Assembly: GCF_003253485.1 (NCBI RefSeq)
Contig: NZ_QKTX01000012.1
Span: 1 to 64,000, forward strand
From: Algoriphagus aquaeductus
GTDB taxonomy: Bacteria > Bacteroidota > Bacteroidia > Cytophagales > Cyclobacteriaceae
DNA length: 64,000 nucleotides
Direction of reading: 5' to 3'
A model generated the notes under the pieces. That model searched no databases and was not told where the DNA came from. It worked only from the letters and a program-made list of their open reading frames with translations. The translations under genes and the position numbers were made by a program. This document shows, piece after piece, positions 53,742-62,787 of the stretch. Positions within the stretch are counted from its first letter, which is position 1, and each line of letters begins with the position of its first letter.

Positions 53742-54323
53742 TTAGAGGTTCTTCACTTCAAATTTGATCTTGGTTTTATCCCAAGCTATAGAGATTAGGG
53801 CAGTTCCTTTTGAGGTTTCTTCAACCGTGTAGGTAAGTGATTCGACCGTTTCTTGCAAGGCTTCTGGAGTCAGGGATATCCGGACCAAATCTTTACCCGC
53901 ATCATAGTCATCTGCCAAATGCATATCCCAAACTTGGTTGATAATCAAGGTCCATTCCGTTTCTCCGGGGATGGTAAACAGCCCATATTTCCCGGCAGGG
54001 ATTTCTTTTTCACCGATTTTCACGGCCTTGTCAAACTGAATGGAGGTAGCCTTGTGTGCGCCAGTAACCCATACTTCTCCAAAAGCAACCAAGCCTCCAA
54101 ATATTTGCCTTCCTCTTACGCTGGGAGAGGAGTAATCAATATGAATGTGGTTCCCATCCACTAGGGCCATGGCAGAAGTTCGGGGGCTTTTTGACGCTGC
54201 GGGTGAAGTTTCGGCAGGCTGATGTTGACTGTGGTCTTCGGTAGTTGAGGTTTGATTTTCGGATTTCCCCGTACAGCTGGAGATGAAAATGGGGATCAAA
54301 AGGGTGTAGATAAACTTTTTCAT
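53742..54323 (-). CDS. DUF2911 lipoprotein
   Basis: This is a 193-residue exported protein with signal ending FISSC. DUF2911 hallmarks are visible: IDYSSPSVRGRQIFGG, EVWVTGAHKAT, IPAGKYGLFTIPG and WTLIINQ. An extra histidine-containing linker (EDHSQHQ) follows the signal. Its function is unknown. It lies 18 bp before the PepSY gene in the same direction. Confidence 0.85.
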   Translation of the reverse strand: MKKFIYTLLIPIFISSCTGKSENQTSTTEDHSQHQPAETSPAASKSPRTSAMALVDGNHIHIDYSSPSVRGRQIFGGLVAFGEVWVTGAHKATSIQFDKAVKIGEKEIPAGKYGLFTIPGETEWTLIINQVWDMHLADDYDAGKDLVRISLTPEALQETVESLTYTVEETSKGTALISIAWDKTKIKFEVKNL

Positions 54324-54347
54324 TTCTGGGTGATATAAGGTTTTGGG

Positions 54348-54794
54348 TTATTTCGGGAATTCTTTTTTTTCCTCCGTCTCAAAATACAGATGATAGTGCT
54401 TACTGCAACCGGGGTTAAAACCTGATTTGCAATGCGGACAGGTATTGTTGGAGGCCATGTAATCTTTGATGCTCAGTTCGTTGCCGCATACCCCACACAG
54501 TATGGCTTTTTGATCGAATTCGGCTTTAGGCCAAACCTGATGCTTATGGTCTGCTTCTTCCTCATGACAGGAAAAACAGGGATAATACTTGTCGCAACAC
54601 TTGAATTTGATGGCAATGATATCCAATTCGGAATGCCAATGCACGCAGCGGGTTTGGTTGTCCACCGGCTTTCCAAACACATTGATTCCACGGATTTGGG
54701 ATACTTTGAGCGGTTCCAATACTTTTTCTTGGGAAAATGAATTCGTGGAGAAAAGCAGAAGAAGGCTAAGGGTGAATAGAAAGTATTTTCTCAT
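54348..54794 (-). CDS. Exported CHY zinc-finger protein
   Basis: This 148-residue protein has a clear signal peptide (MRKYFLFTLSLLLLFSTNSF) followed by a CHY-type zinc finger: RCVHWHSELDIIAIKFKCC, YYPCFSCHEEEADH, LCGVCGNEL and TCPHCKSGFNPGC. CHY fingers are usually cytoplasmic, so export is unusual. The many Cys/His sites could hold zinc or copper in the periplasm. It lies within the metal locus, 54 bp from the DUF3347 gene. Confidence 0.8.
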   Translation of the reverse strand: MRKYFLFTLSLLLLFSTNSFSQEKVLEPLKVSQIRGINVFGKPVDNQTRCVHWHSELDIIAIKFKCCDKYYPCFSCHEEEADHKHQVWPKAEFDQKAILCGVCGNELSIKDYMASNNTCPHCKSGFNPGCSKHYHLYFETEEKKEFPK

Positions 54795-54810
54795 TTGGTG
54801 TATAAATCAA

Positions 54811-54840
54811 AAGGCGAGTACAAGTTAGTACCCGCCTTTG
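54811..54840 (-). terminator. Hairpin between the DUF3347 and CHY genes
   Basis: AAAGGCG/CGCCTTT (54811-54817, 54834-54840) with an inner GTAC/GTAC pairing forms a stem, followed on the minus strand by a T-rich run. It could be an attenuating terminator inside the locus. Confidence 0.55.
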
Positions 54841-54848
54841 AAATGAAA

Positions 54849-55424
54849 TCAGTTCAATGCCAAAGTTTCTTCCACTCGACCACAAGTCAACATGGAGCTG
54901 CCAAACAGCGGGTTTTTGATTTCCTCGTTGGCGCTCAGCCACATCCCACCGGTGTTTCCTTTGTACATCGGGCAATATTGATGGTAAAGCGTGCGGTCAG
55001 TTCCTGCAATTTTCAGCATGTCTTTCATTACTACACTCAAGGCCTGGAAACTTTCCCGCTGGGCTGCGATGTCAGCTGTGGCAAGTTTTTCGGCAAAATC
55101 TGTGGCTTCCACTTGCAGTCTTTCCAATTCCTCTGGATCATTGGCTTGGGAACCGGCAATATCATAAGTCTTCAGGGCTGACACCAAGTCAGCACTTTTT
55201 GCAGCTGCCGTGGCAGCATCATCTGCGACCAAGGCATCTTTCACAGCCAAATAAGCATCGATAATTCCGCTGGTAGATTTGGAGCTATTTACCGAAACCG
55301 AACTGGCAGATGAGGCATCACCAGATGCGTGAGTTTCGGTTTGAGTTTCTGAGTTGGTTGATTTTTCTCCGCAGGAGAAAAGGGCGAGAGAAATGAGAGA
55401 AGCAAATAAAAGGGTCTTTTTCAT
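54849..55424 (-). CDS. Stand-alone DUF3347 lipoprotein
   Basis: This 191-residue lipoprotein has a signal ending LFSC. About residues 60-188 form a DUF3347 helical domain with the C-terminal metal-type motif YCPMYKG, WLS, IKNPLFGSSMLTCG. The same motif occurs at the end of the CusB-like protein encoded upstream, so this is a duplicate of that module. A role as a periplasmic copper-binding protein is plausible. Confidence 0.85.
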   Translation of the reverse strand: MKKTLLFASLISLALFSCGEKSTNSETQTETHASGDASSASSVSVNSSKSTSGIIDAYLAVKDALVADDAATAAAKSADLVSALKTYDIAGSQANDPEELERLQVEATDFAEKLATADIAAQRESFQALSVVMKDMLKIAGTDRTLYHQYCPMYKGNTGGMWLSANEEIKNPLFGSSMLTCGRVEETLALN

Positions 55425-55462
55425 GAGTTTATAGATATTGTTTTTTGAATTTTCTTTTTCAA

Positions 55463-55507
55463 CCTGTGAGTGGGGACCTGCCTTCTGGACAGGCAGGCAC
55501 TCACAGG
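55463..55507. repeat. Nested inverted repeat in the metal locus
   Basis: The outer arms CCTGTGAGTG and CACTCACAGG (55463-55472, 55498-55507) enclose an inner stem CCTGCCT/AGGCAGG (55477-55483, 55491-55497). It lies in the 146-bp gap after the CusB-like gene and looks like an intergenic repeat element. Confidence 0.6.
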
Positions 55508-55524
55508 GGCGACATTTTTAAATT

Positions 55525-55560
55525 CAGATCTGCCACGTTTTTGAAAATCTGACAGGTCTG
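55525..55560. repeat. Imperfect inverted repeat of CAGATCTGCCA type
   Basis: CAGATCTGCCA and the complement of TGACAGGTCTG form an imperfect palindrome around a GTTTTTGAAAA centre (55525-55560). This form resembles repeat units dispersed in Bacteroidota genomes; only one copy is in the window. Confidence 0.5.
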
Positions 55561-55570
55561 GATAGGTAAA

Positions 55571-57340
55571 TCAATGTTTATGTGTTGCAGGAGCTGAAGA
55601 AGTGCCTGAAAGATCCATTACCGGCTGGCCTTTCAGATAGGTTTGTTTCACTTCTCCACAGGCTAACATGGAGGCTCCGAAATAAGGATTGGTGATATCC
55701 TTTTGCTCGCTCAGCCAATACGCACCCTGATCTCCGAAAGCCATCGGGCAATAATCTTTATACACCACATCCTTGTTGATGCCAAAGGTCTCAGTCATTT
55801 CCAAGACATGAAAGGAAAGCATGGAAAAATGCTTTCGGGCCTCTTCGATATCTTTTGCCGAAGCCATTTTTGCCCGGGCATCTTTCATTCCATTTAGGAT
55901 CTCCATCCATTTATCATGGGCCTGGTCTTTCACCAAACCCATATTTACTTTGGAAAGGCTTTGTTCGATTGCTGCAAGAGCCTTTTGTGATTCATCTAGC
56001 TTATCTTTCACCAAACCATTTTTTACCTGAAAATAGGCATCCGCCACTGCCGTGATTTGATTTCTGAATTCCTCCGAAACCTCCAAGGATTTGGTTTGCG
56101 GACGCTTCATCATGCTGTATTGTCCTGAAAGCTGAGCAGCGGCATCGATGGCAAAAACTCCGTTGGTCACGATCTCTTCACCCGCCTGAAGACCGGATTC
56201 GATCAGGTAATTGTCTCCCATACGGTTACCCAAGGTCACCTCGCGCATCTCAAATCCCGGCATTTCAGAATTGGGGACTTTAACATACACCACGGAGCGC
56301 TTTCCTGACCATAAAACGGCTGTTCGGGGTATTGTAACACCTGCCGAACTTGGTTTCTTTGCAGTTTGGATTTTGGCGGTGACAAACATTTCCGGTTTTA
56401 GCTTTCCACCCGAATTGGTGATTTCCGCCCGCACAGAGGCTGCACGGGTATTGGCATTCAGAAGCGGATCGATAAAGGAGATTTTTGCTTTGAAATTTTC
56501 CTCCGGCATTCCGGCCACGGTAAAACTGATTTCATTTCCGGTGGAAAGAAGCGGCAAATCTGACTCATAGGCATCCAAGAGCACCCAAAGCTTGTTGAGA
56601 TTGACCACATTAAACAAGACCGAACCCGTACTCACATAATCTCCCACCGCGATATTTCGCTGAGTCACTACACCGGATTGATCGGCAAGGATGTCAAATT
56701 GTTCCCGAACCGTTCCGCTTTGCTCGATTTCCGTGATCTGACCATCGGTCAATTTCCAGAGTTTGAGTTTTTCCTTGGCAGCAGCATAGAGTTGAGGGAA
56801 TGAGGCTTTGGACTTTACTGCTTCCAGCAATTCCCGCTGTGCAGTGAGCAATTCCGGGGAATAGATCGTAGCAAGCCGCTGACCTGCTTTGACTTTCTCT
56901 CCAGTGAAGGTCACGAAGAGTTTTTCGATTCGACCTGGAAATTTAGCCGTTATGGCTGCATTTTCACGTTCGTCAGCCTGAATTTTTCCGGTAAGGAAAA
57001 GTTCTCCGGATCCATTGGTTCCTCCGATTTTGGTGGTATGGATTTGTGCCAAAGCCACTGCTTCAGGAGTCATTTCAAAGACCATTGGATTGTCACTTCC
57101 CGAACTTGCTTGGGAGGCAGGAATCAAATCCATCCCGCAAATCGGACAGTCTCCCGGTTCGCCCAACTTAATCTGCGGGTGCATGGAACAGGTCCAAAGT
57201 GTAGGAACACCGGATTCATTTTCATGGGCATGTCCTTCATGGGATTCAGAGGAGGATGGTTTGAGTATCCATCCAATCAATCCTCCGACGACCAAGGTCA
57301 CGAGGATCAGGGCTAATTTATTTTCAAGTATTTTTTTCAT
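55571..57340 (-). CDS. cusB: CusB-like RND adaptor with fused DUF3347 domain
   Basis: This is a 589-residue periplasmic adaptor of a heavy-metal RND pump. After a membrane anchor (about residues 8-27) comes a heavy-metal-binding motif TCSMHPQIKLGEPGDCPICG (about 49-68), then the adaptor core with lipoyl-like and beta-barrel domains. A C-terminal DUF3347 domain (about 440-570) has DYCPM, WLS, ITNPYFGASMLACG, and the tail ends in a HKH. The terminal Cys/Met sites suggest Cu(I) or Ag(I) handover. It lies 6 bp after the CusC-like gene. Confidence 0.9.
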   Translation of the reverse strand: MKKILENKLALILVTLVVGGLIGWILKPSSSESHEGHAHENESGVPTLWTCSMHPQIKLGEPGDCPICGMDLIPASQASSGSDNPMVFEMTPEAVALAQIHTTKIGGTNGSGELFLTGKIQADERENAAITAKFPGRIEKLFVTFTGEKVKAGQRLATIYSPELLTAQRELLEAVKSKASFPQLYAAAKEKLKLWKLTDGQITEIEQSGTVREQFDILADQSGVVTQRNIAVGDYVSTGSVLFNVVNLNKLWVLLDAYESDLPLLSTGNEISFTVAGMPEENFKAKISFIDPLLNANTRAASVRAEITNSGGKLKPEMFVTAKIQTAKKPSSAGVTIPRTAVLWSGKRSVVYVKVPNSEMPGFEMREVTLGNRMGDNYLIESGLQAGEEIVTNGVFAIDAAAQLSGQYSMMKRPQTKSLEVSEEFRNQITAVADAYFQVKNGLVKDKLDESQKALAAIEQSLSKVNMGLVKDQAHDKWMEILNGMKDARAKMASAKDIEEARKHFSMLSFHVLEMTETFGINKDVVYKDYCPMAFGDQGAYWLSEQKDITNPYFGASMLACGEVKQTYLKGQPVMDLSGTSSAPATHKH

Positions 57341-57346
57341 TTCAAT

Positions 57347-58861
57347 TCACGGTTGAAAGGTGAGTGAAGTAGCTGCCAAAGCTTCCAGTTGGGCAAGACT
57401 TTGCTGCTGTTGATTAAGTGCGTTGATACGCTTTTGCTGATAGTCCAAAAGCTGCTGATTAGCCCGAAGCACCTCTTCGAGACCGGTGGCATTGCTGATA
57501 AAGGAAGTCTCCAAAAGCCGTATTTGCTGATTGACCAGCTGGATTTGGTCCTCGTAAAGTCGAAAATTTCGCTCGCTTTCCTCCCAAGTCCTGAAGGCAT
57601 TTGCCCATTCCATTGCGAGGAGATTTTCCGTTTTTTGGCGATCCAATTGGGCTGATTCTTTGAGGTATTCCGTCTCCTTGATTTTGGAATTGATTTTCTT
57701 TCGGTAGATCGGAAGGGTCAAACTGACCATAGGCATGACCATATTCTCTCCTCCCATCTGCATGCCGTTTTCAGGTCTTGGCGCAAAGGTCATGTAATTG
57801 ACTCCAGCACCCAGCATGGGTTTTCCTTCGAGTTTGGCCATTTTGGCTTGTTGTTCGTAGGCTCCGATTTCGGCCTGATACATGGCGAGCATGGGGTTGT
57901 TTTGGCGGATGCTGTCCAGAATTTCCTGTTTTTCCAAGCTCAACACGGGTTTTTCTAATTGTTCCGGGAGATTGATTTCCGCCCGGATTTCCCGATTAAG
58001 CAGCTGATTAAATTTAATCTGAAGTGGTTCCTGATTGGCCTGAAGCTGCTCAATGGAGTTCTCCAATTCCCGGATTTGCATTCGGATCTGTAGCACGGCA
58101 CTCATTCCTGTAGTGGAACTTCCCATCGGAGCAGCACTCATCTCAGAATTCATGGAACTCGGGCTATTCATGGCGCTTGAGGTATTTCCTCCCATGCCAC
58201 CCATTCCGCTTGAACTTCCAGCCGAGGTAGAATTCACAGTGGGCTGCGGCATAGATTGGGAAGGAGCTGAGCTTGGTGCAGAGGTACCTGCTTGAAAGCG
58301 AATCAGCGCCAGTTCCTCGTATTTTTTGAGGTATTCGAGGTTTTCCTGAGCGATTTTGATTTCTTCCTTTAAACGAATCTGCTCATACCAAGTGGATTTG
58401 ACCAGAAGTAGCAACTGATTTTTTTCCTCCAAGAAAAGCTGATACTGTGCTTTGGCCATCTGATTGGCTTCTTCCTTTTGTGTTCCGATCATTCCAAACC
58501 AAGGGAACATCTGCATCAAGCGGAAATCCGCCGTCTGATTGCCCATAAATCGCTCCATGGGTTCGAGAAAAAAACCCACCTGAAGTTCCGGATCTGCCAA
58601 ACTCGGCTGATTCACCCGCTCCGCCATGGCTTGGTAGCGCGCATAGGAAGCCTTCAGTCCGGGGTTGTTTTCAGCAGCTTGGATGAGGTAGTCGTCGAGG
58701 GATTGGGCTTTGGCCTCATTTGTAAGCAGTAAAAGGTGAGTGGTAAGTAGTAGGATAACCGTCCGAACCTTGAACTCCAAATTTCGAATATCGAATAAGG
58801 AACCCCGAAATCCGAAATCCGAAATCTGAAATCTCAAATTAACTAGTGTCTTGTTTTCCAT
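57347..58861 (-). CDS. cusC: CusC-like TolC-family protein with Met-rich insert
   Basis: This is the outer-membrane channel of the metal RND pump, 504 residues from the ATG ending at 58861. The frame opens further at 58882 but then overlaps the cusA stop. The N-terminus up to residue 27 is encoded by five 7-bp repeats (58805-58839), so a TTG start at 58780, giving EFKVRTVILLLTTHLLLLTN as signal peptide, is a serious alternative. About residues 190-250 form a Gly/Ser/Met-rich insert (GMGGMGG, MNSEMS, APMG), probably copper-binding and exposed. Two helical halves as in TolC surround it. Confidence 0.82.
   Translation of the reverse strand: MENKTLVNLRFQISDFGFRGSLFDIRNLEFKVRTVILLLTTHLLLLTNEAKAQSLDDYLIQAAENNPGLKASYARYQAMAERVNQPSLADPELQVGFFLEPMERFMGNQTADFRLMQMFPWFGMIGTQKEEANQMAKAQYQLFLEEKNQLLLLVKSTWYEQIRLKEEIKIAQENLEYLKKYEELALIRFQAGTSAPSSAPSQSMPQPTVNSTSAGSSSGMGGMGGNTSSAMNSPSSMNSEMSAAPMGSSTTGMSAVLQIRMQIRELENSIEQLQANQEPLQIKFNQLLNREIRAEINLPEQLEKPVLSLEKQEILDSIRQNNPMLAMYQAEIGAYEQQAKMAKLEGKPMLGAGVNYMTFAPRPENGMQMGGENMVMPMVSLTLPIYRKKINSKIKETEYLKESAQLDRQKTENLLAMEWANAFRTWEESERNFRLYEDQIQLVNQQIRLLETSFISNATGLEEVLRANQQLLDYQQKRINALNQQQQSLAQLEALAATSLTFQP
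58805..58839 (-). repeat. Five tandem heptamer repeats at the cusC 5' end
   Basis: Five consecutive 7-bp units read CCGAAAT three times, then CTGAAAT and CTCAAAT on the plus strand. They sit between the cusA stop and the cusC signal peptide. Because 7 is not a multiple of 3, gain or loss of a unit would shift the frame of an ATG-started cusC. Confidence 0.85.
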
Positions 58862-58865
58862 GACC

Positions 58866-61800
58866 TTATGCGTTTGATTCATCGGCGAAAACCTCCGAAT
58901 TGTGTTTCAATTTTCGTTCGGCCCACCAGCAATACAGGGTAGGCACAATAAATACCGTCGTTACTTCCAGGATCATTCCGCCCAAAGAAGGAATCGCCAT
59001 CGGAATCATGATATCCGAACCCCGACCAGTGGATGTGAATATTGGCAGCAAGGCCAACAGGGTGGTTGCGGTTGTCATCATACAAGGCAAGACTCTGCGT
59101 TTTCCGGCTTCCAACACCGCAGCTCGAATTTCCTGTACGGTCGATGGCTTGTTTTCCTTGAAGCTTTGGTCTAAATAGGAAGCAACCACCACTCCGTCAT
59201 CCGTGGCTATGCCGAACAAGGCAATAAAGCCCACCCAAACTGCCACACTGAGGTTATACACTTTCATCTGGAACAAGTCGCGGAAATTGGTTCCAAAGAG
59301 ACTGAAGTCCATAAACCAGTCTTGTCCATAAAACCAAATCATCAGGAATCCGCCCGAGAAAGCCATGGCTATCCCTGTAAAGACAAACAGGGTAGTGGAG
59401 ACAGCTTTGAACTGGAAATAGAGAATCAGGAAGATCAGAATCAAACACAAGGGAACCACGATGGCTAGGCGTTGCTCAGCTCGGATTTGGTTTTCATAAG
59501 ATCCCGAAAACTCAAATCGAACGCCATTAGGGACCTTCAATTCTCCCGAATCCATCTTTTCCTGCAGGTAACGCTTGGCATCTTCGACCACCGTTACTTC
59601 AGCAAATCCCGGCATTTTGTCCAGCAACACATAACCCACCAAGAAGCTGTTTTCGCCTCGAATCATATCTGGTCCGGGACGGTAGGTGATGTTGGCCACC
59701 TGACCCAAGGGAATGTAATTACCCATGGGAGTTGGGATTTGAAGGTTTTTGATCGCATCCGGATCGTCTCGGAATTCCCGTGCATAGCGTACCCGAATTG
59801 GAAAACGCTCCCGGCCCTCCACGGTCGTACTGAGTTTCATCCCACCAATCGCTGTCTCGATGAAGTCCTGCACGTCGACCACATTCATGCCATAGCGGGA
59901 GATTTGCTCCCGGTCGATATCGAGTTCGAGATAAGGTTTACCTACAATCCGATCGGCAAAGACCGCTTCTTTTTTCACAGATGGCACCTCTTTCAGGTAC
60001 TTTTCCAACGCTAAGCCAAAGGATTCAATAGTCTGTAAATCTGGACCATATACTTTGATGCCCATTGGGGCCCGCATGCCGGTCTGTAGCATCACAAGGC
60101 GCGTTTCGATAGGCTGAAGTTTGGGTGATGAAGTCACTCCGGGGAGATTGATCACACTGAGGATCTCATTCCAGATATCATCCGGGGTGCGGATATGAGC
60201 TCTCCACTGACGGAAATATTCCCCGTCCTCATCTTCGATCAAGTCGGAAACCTTGATCTGATTGGGAGTCATGGTCGCAGGATCGTAAAAGGAACCATCC
60301 TTTAACTCATACTTTCCATCCGAAACCTTGAAGCGAAGTCGGTTGCCATTGATATCTGTGGCGTATTCCGACTTGTAGTTGATCGTATTTTCAAACATGG
60401 AAATCGGGGCAGGGTCGATTGCGGTTTCTGCCCGTCCCGCTTTTCCTACCACCATATCGACTTCAGGAATCGCAGTCACCAGCATATCGAGCTTTTGAAG
60501 GACTTCTTTGTTTTCCTGCATCCCCGAATGCGGCATGGTCGTCGGCATCAACAGGAAAGAACCCTCATTGAGCGATGGCATAAATTCCTTTCCCAAACCC
60601 GGAAAAGTATGTGTCAATCCAGACCATACACCGGTGGTACGGATGTTTACGCCCACGGCGTCGAAGGCTTTGGGGATTATTCCGAAGACTCGACCGAAAC
60701 CTAACCAAACACTAGCGCCAAGTAGAATGACAACCAGTGGAAAGAGCAGGAAAGTGCCCTTATTCGCCAAACACCAATTCAGGATGCGGGGATAGACTTT
60801 GATAAATCCGGCAAATCCTCCCAAAACCAGCCCCAAAAGCAAGGCTATGAAGATAAAGTTGGTTAGGATACTGACCGAAACACCCAAAGGCATCCATTGC
60901 TGAGTCAGTAGCCAGGCCACAAAAACCAATGTGACGGCAATGATGAGTAAGCTTTTACGCTTTTCAACTTTCTCAGGAAAATGGAAAGCAAGCGTGTGAA
61001 CTAAGCCATAGCTAAACAGTAACCAACCCGCCCAAGACCAAAGCGTGAAGGCTACGATCGGACCCAAAATCACCAATCCATAATTCAGGAATCGACCGAT
61101 TTTTCCCTTGGCTGATTTCATGCTGAATACCCAATGGGAAAACGCGGGCATAATCAACAAGGTGAAAATTACCGCTGATATCAGCGCAAAAGTCTTGGTG
61201 TAGGCTAGTGGACCAAAGAGCTTTCCTTCGGCTGCTTGTAGGGTAAAGACTGGTAAAAAGCTGATAATCGTGGTGCTGACAGCCGTCAATATGGCTCCCG
61301 AAACCTCAGCCGAAGCCAAGTAAACGGTCTTGAGGTTGGATTGGCCTTTGGGTGCCATTTCCAGATGTCGGAGGACATTTTCATTGAGAATAATACCTAA
61401 ATCCACCATAGTTCCGATCGCAATTGCAATCCCGGATAATGCCACGATATTGGCGTCTACTCCAAAGTACTTCATGAAAATAAAACACATCAGCACCGCC
61501 ATCGGAAGCAAAGCCGAAATCAGGAGGGAAGCCCTGAGATTGTACACCATCACGATGATTACCAGGATGGTGACTAAAATTTGAAGGTTGATCGCTTCGT
61601 AAAGCGTGCCTAAGGTTTCATAGATTAGGCCTGTTCGGTCATAGAATGGGACCAAAGTGACTTTCGAAACTGTTCCGTCGCCCAGGGTTTTGGCGGGAAG
61701 ACCCTGAGAAAGTTTTTCGATCTCCGCTTTTACTCCTTCGATTACTTTCAGGGGATTATCTCCATAGCGGGCAATGACCACTCCGCCAACGGCCTCAGCC

Positions 61801-62696
61801 CCGCTCTTGTCGAGGATGCCGGACATGTTTCGGGTTTGGGGACCAATATTGACCTTGCCTATATCCTGAATGCGGATGGGAACATTATTGGTGACTTTGA
61901 CTACGGCTTTGTCCAGGTCAGAAAGTTCCTCCACATATCCCAAGCCTCGGATAAAGTAATCCACTCGATTAACCTCGATGGTATTGGCAGACACGTCCAA
62001 GTTGGATTTTCGAACGGCCTCCATCACATCCATCAGCGTAACACCATGCGCTTTGAGCGCTGCAGGATCCACATCGACTTGGTATTCCTTCACATAACCG
62101 CCTACAGAAGCCACTTCAGCCACGCCTTCCACTGCGGTCAAGGCATAGCGGACGTAGTAATCCTGGATAGTTCGGAGTTCGTGCAGATCCCAGCCACCGG
62201 TTGGATTTCCGTTTTCATCCCGACCTTCCAAGGTGTACCAATAGACTTGTCCCAAGGCCGTGGCATCCGGGCCGAGTTTGGGTTGGACGCCTTCCGGCAA
62301 AAGTCCGGCTGGAAGGGAATTGAGTTTTTCCAGAACACGGGAACGGCTCCAGTAAAACTCGATGTCCTCTTCGAAAATGATATAAATACTGGAAAAGCCG
62401 AACGCAGAACTGGAACGAACACTTTTTACTCCAGGAAGTCCGAGCAGGGAGGTGGTGAGGGGATAGGTGATTTGGTCCTCCACATCCTGAGGAGACCGGC
62501 CCATCCATTCGGTAAAGACGATTTGTTGATTTTCCCCGATATCGGGGATGGCGTCAACAGGCACGGGATCTCGGGGGAGAAATCCCACATTCCAGTTGAA
62601 CGGTGCGGTGACGATGCCCCAACCGATAATCAGCAGGAGGAAAAGTACCGTAACCAGTTTGTTTTCAAGAAAATACTTGAGGATTCGGTTAATCAT
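58866..62696 (-). CDS. cusA: CusA/CzcA-family heavy-metal efflux RND transporter
   Basis: This 1276-residue inner-membrane proton-driven pump exports heavy metal, probably Cu(I)/Ag(I), across both membranes with CusB and CusC. Family blocks include FTEWMGRSPQDVEDQITYPL, IAIAIGTMVDLGIILNENV (TM4) and ATDDGVVVASYLDQSF. It is about 230 residues longer than E. coli CusA. The extra length comes from an insert with further membrane helices (about 545-660) and an extra segment in the porter domain (about 770-840), a form seen in Bacteroidota. It is followed 4 bp later by cusC. Confidence 0.93.
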   Translation of the reverse strand: MINRILKYFLENKLVTVLFLLLIIGWGIVTAPFNWNVGFLPRDPVPVDAIPDIGENQQIVFTEWMGRSPQDVEDQITYPLTTSLLGLPGVKSVRSSSAFGFSSIYIIFEEDIEFYWSRSRVLEKLNSLPAGLLPEGVQPKLGPDATALGQVYWYTLEGRDENGNPTGGWDLHELRTIQDYYVRYALTAVEGVAEVASVGGYVKEYQVDVDPAALKAHGVTLMDVMEAVRKSNLDVSANTIEVNRVDYFIRGLGYVEELSDLDKAVVKVTNNVPIRIQDIGKVNIGPQTRNMSGILDKSGAEAVGGVVIARYGDNPLKVIEGVKAEIEKLSQGLPAKTLGDGTVSKVTLVPFYDRTGLIYETLGTLYEAINLQILVTILVIIVMVYNLRASLLISALLPMAVLMCFIFMKYFGVDANIVALSGIAIAIGTMVDLGIILNENVLRHLEMAPKGQSNLKTVYLASAEVSGAILTAVSTTIISFLPVFTLQAAEGKLFGPLAYTKTFALISAVIFTLLIMPAFSHWVFSMKSAKGKIGRFLNYGLVILGPIVAFTLWSWAGWLLFSYGLVHTLAFHFPEKVEKRKSLLIIAVTLVFVAWLLTQQWMPLGVSVSILTNFIFIALLLGLVLGGFAGFIKVYPRILNWCLANKGTFLLFPLVVILLGASVWLGFGRVFGIIPKAFDAVGVNIRTTGVWSGLTHTFPGLGKEFMPSLNEGSFLLMPTTMPHSGMQENKEVLQKLDMLVTAIPEVDMVVGKAGRAETAIDPAPISMFENTINYKSEYATDINGNRLRFKVSDGKYELKDGSFYDPATMTPNQIKVSDLIEDEDGEYFRQWRAHIRTPDDIWNEILSVINLPGVTSSPKLQPIETRLVMLQTGMRAPMGIKVYGPDLQTIESFGLALEKYLKEVPSVKKEAVFADRIVGKPYLELDIDREQISRYGMNVVDVQDFIETAIGGMKLSTTVEGRERFPIRVRYAREFRDDPDAIKNLQIPTPMGNYIPLGQVANITYRPGPDMIRGENSFLVGYVLLDKMPGFAEVTVVEDAKRYLQEKMDSGELKVPNGVRFEFSGSYENQIRAEQRLAIVVPLCLILIFLILYFQFKAVSTTLFVFTGIAMAFSGGFLMIWFYGQDWFMDFSLFGTNFRDLFQMKVYNLSVAVWVGFIALFGIATDDGVVVASYLDQSFKENKPSTVQEIRAAVLEAGKRRVLPCMMTTATTLLALLPIFTSTGRGSDIMIPMAIPSLGGMILEVTTVFIVPTLYCWWAERKLKHNSEVFADESNA

Positions 62697-62726
62697 AATT
62701 CCAAGGTTTTAATACAGAATATGTAT

Positions 62727-62776
62727 CCCTTTGCCTTTTGGCAAAAGGGTTTACTGCGGGCAAAAGCGATTTGCCC
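62727..62776. repeat. Two small hairpins between the HYC_CC_PP gene and cusA
   Basis: CCCTTTGCC pairs with GGCAAAAGGG (62727-62735, 62740-62749) and GGGCAAA with TTTGCCC (62758-62764, 62770-62776). They fill the 91-bp gap and could tune relative expression. Confidence 0.55.
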
Positions 62777-62787
62777 AAACCTTGGGT

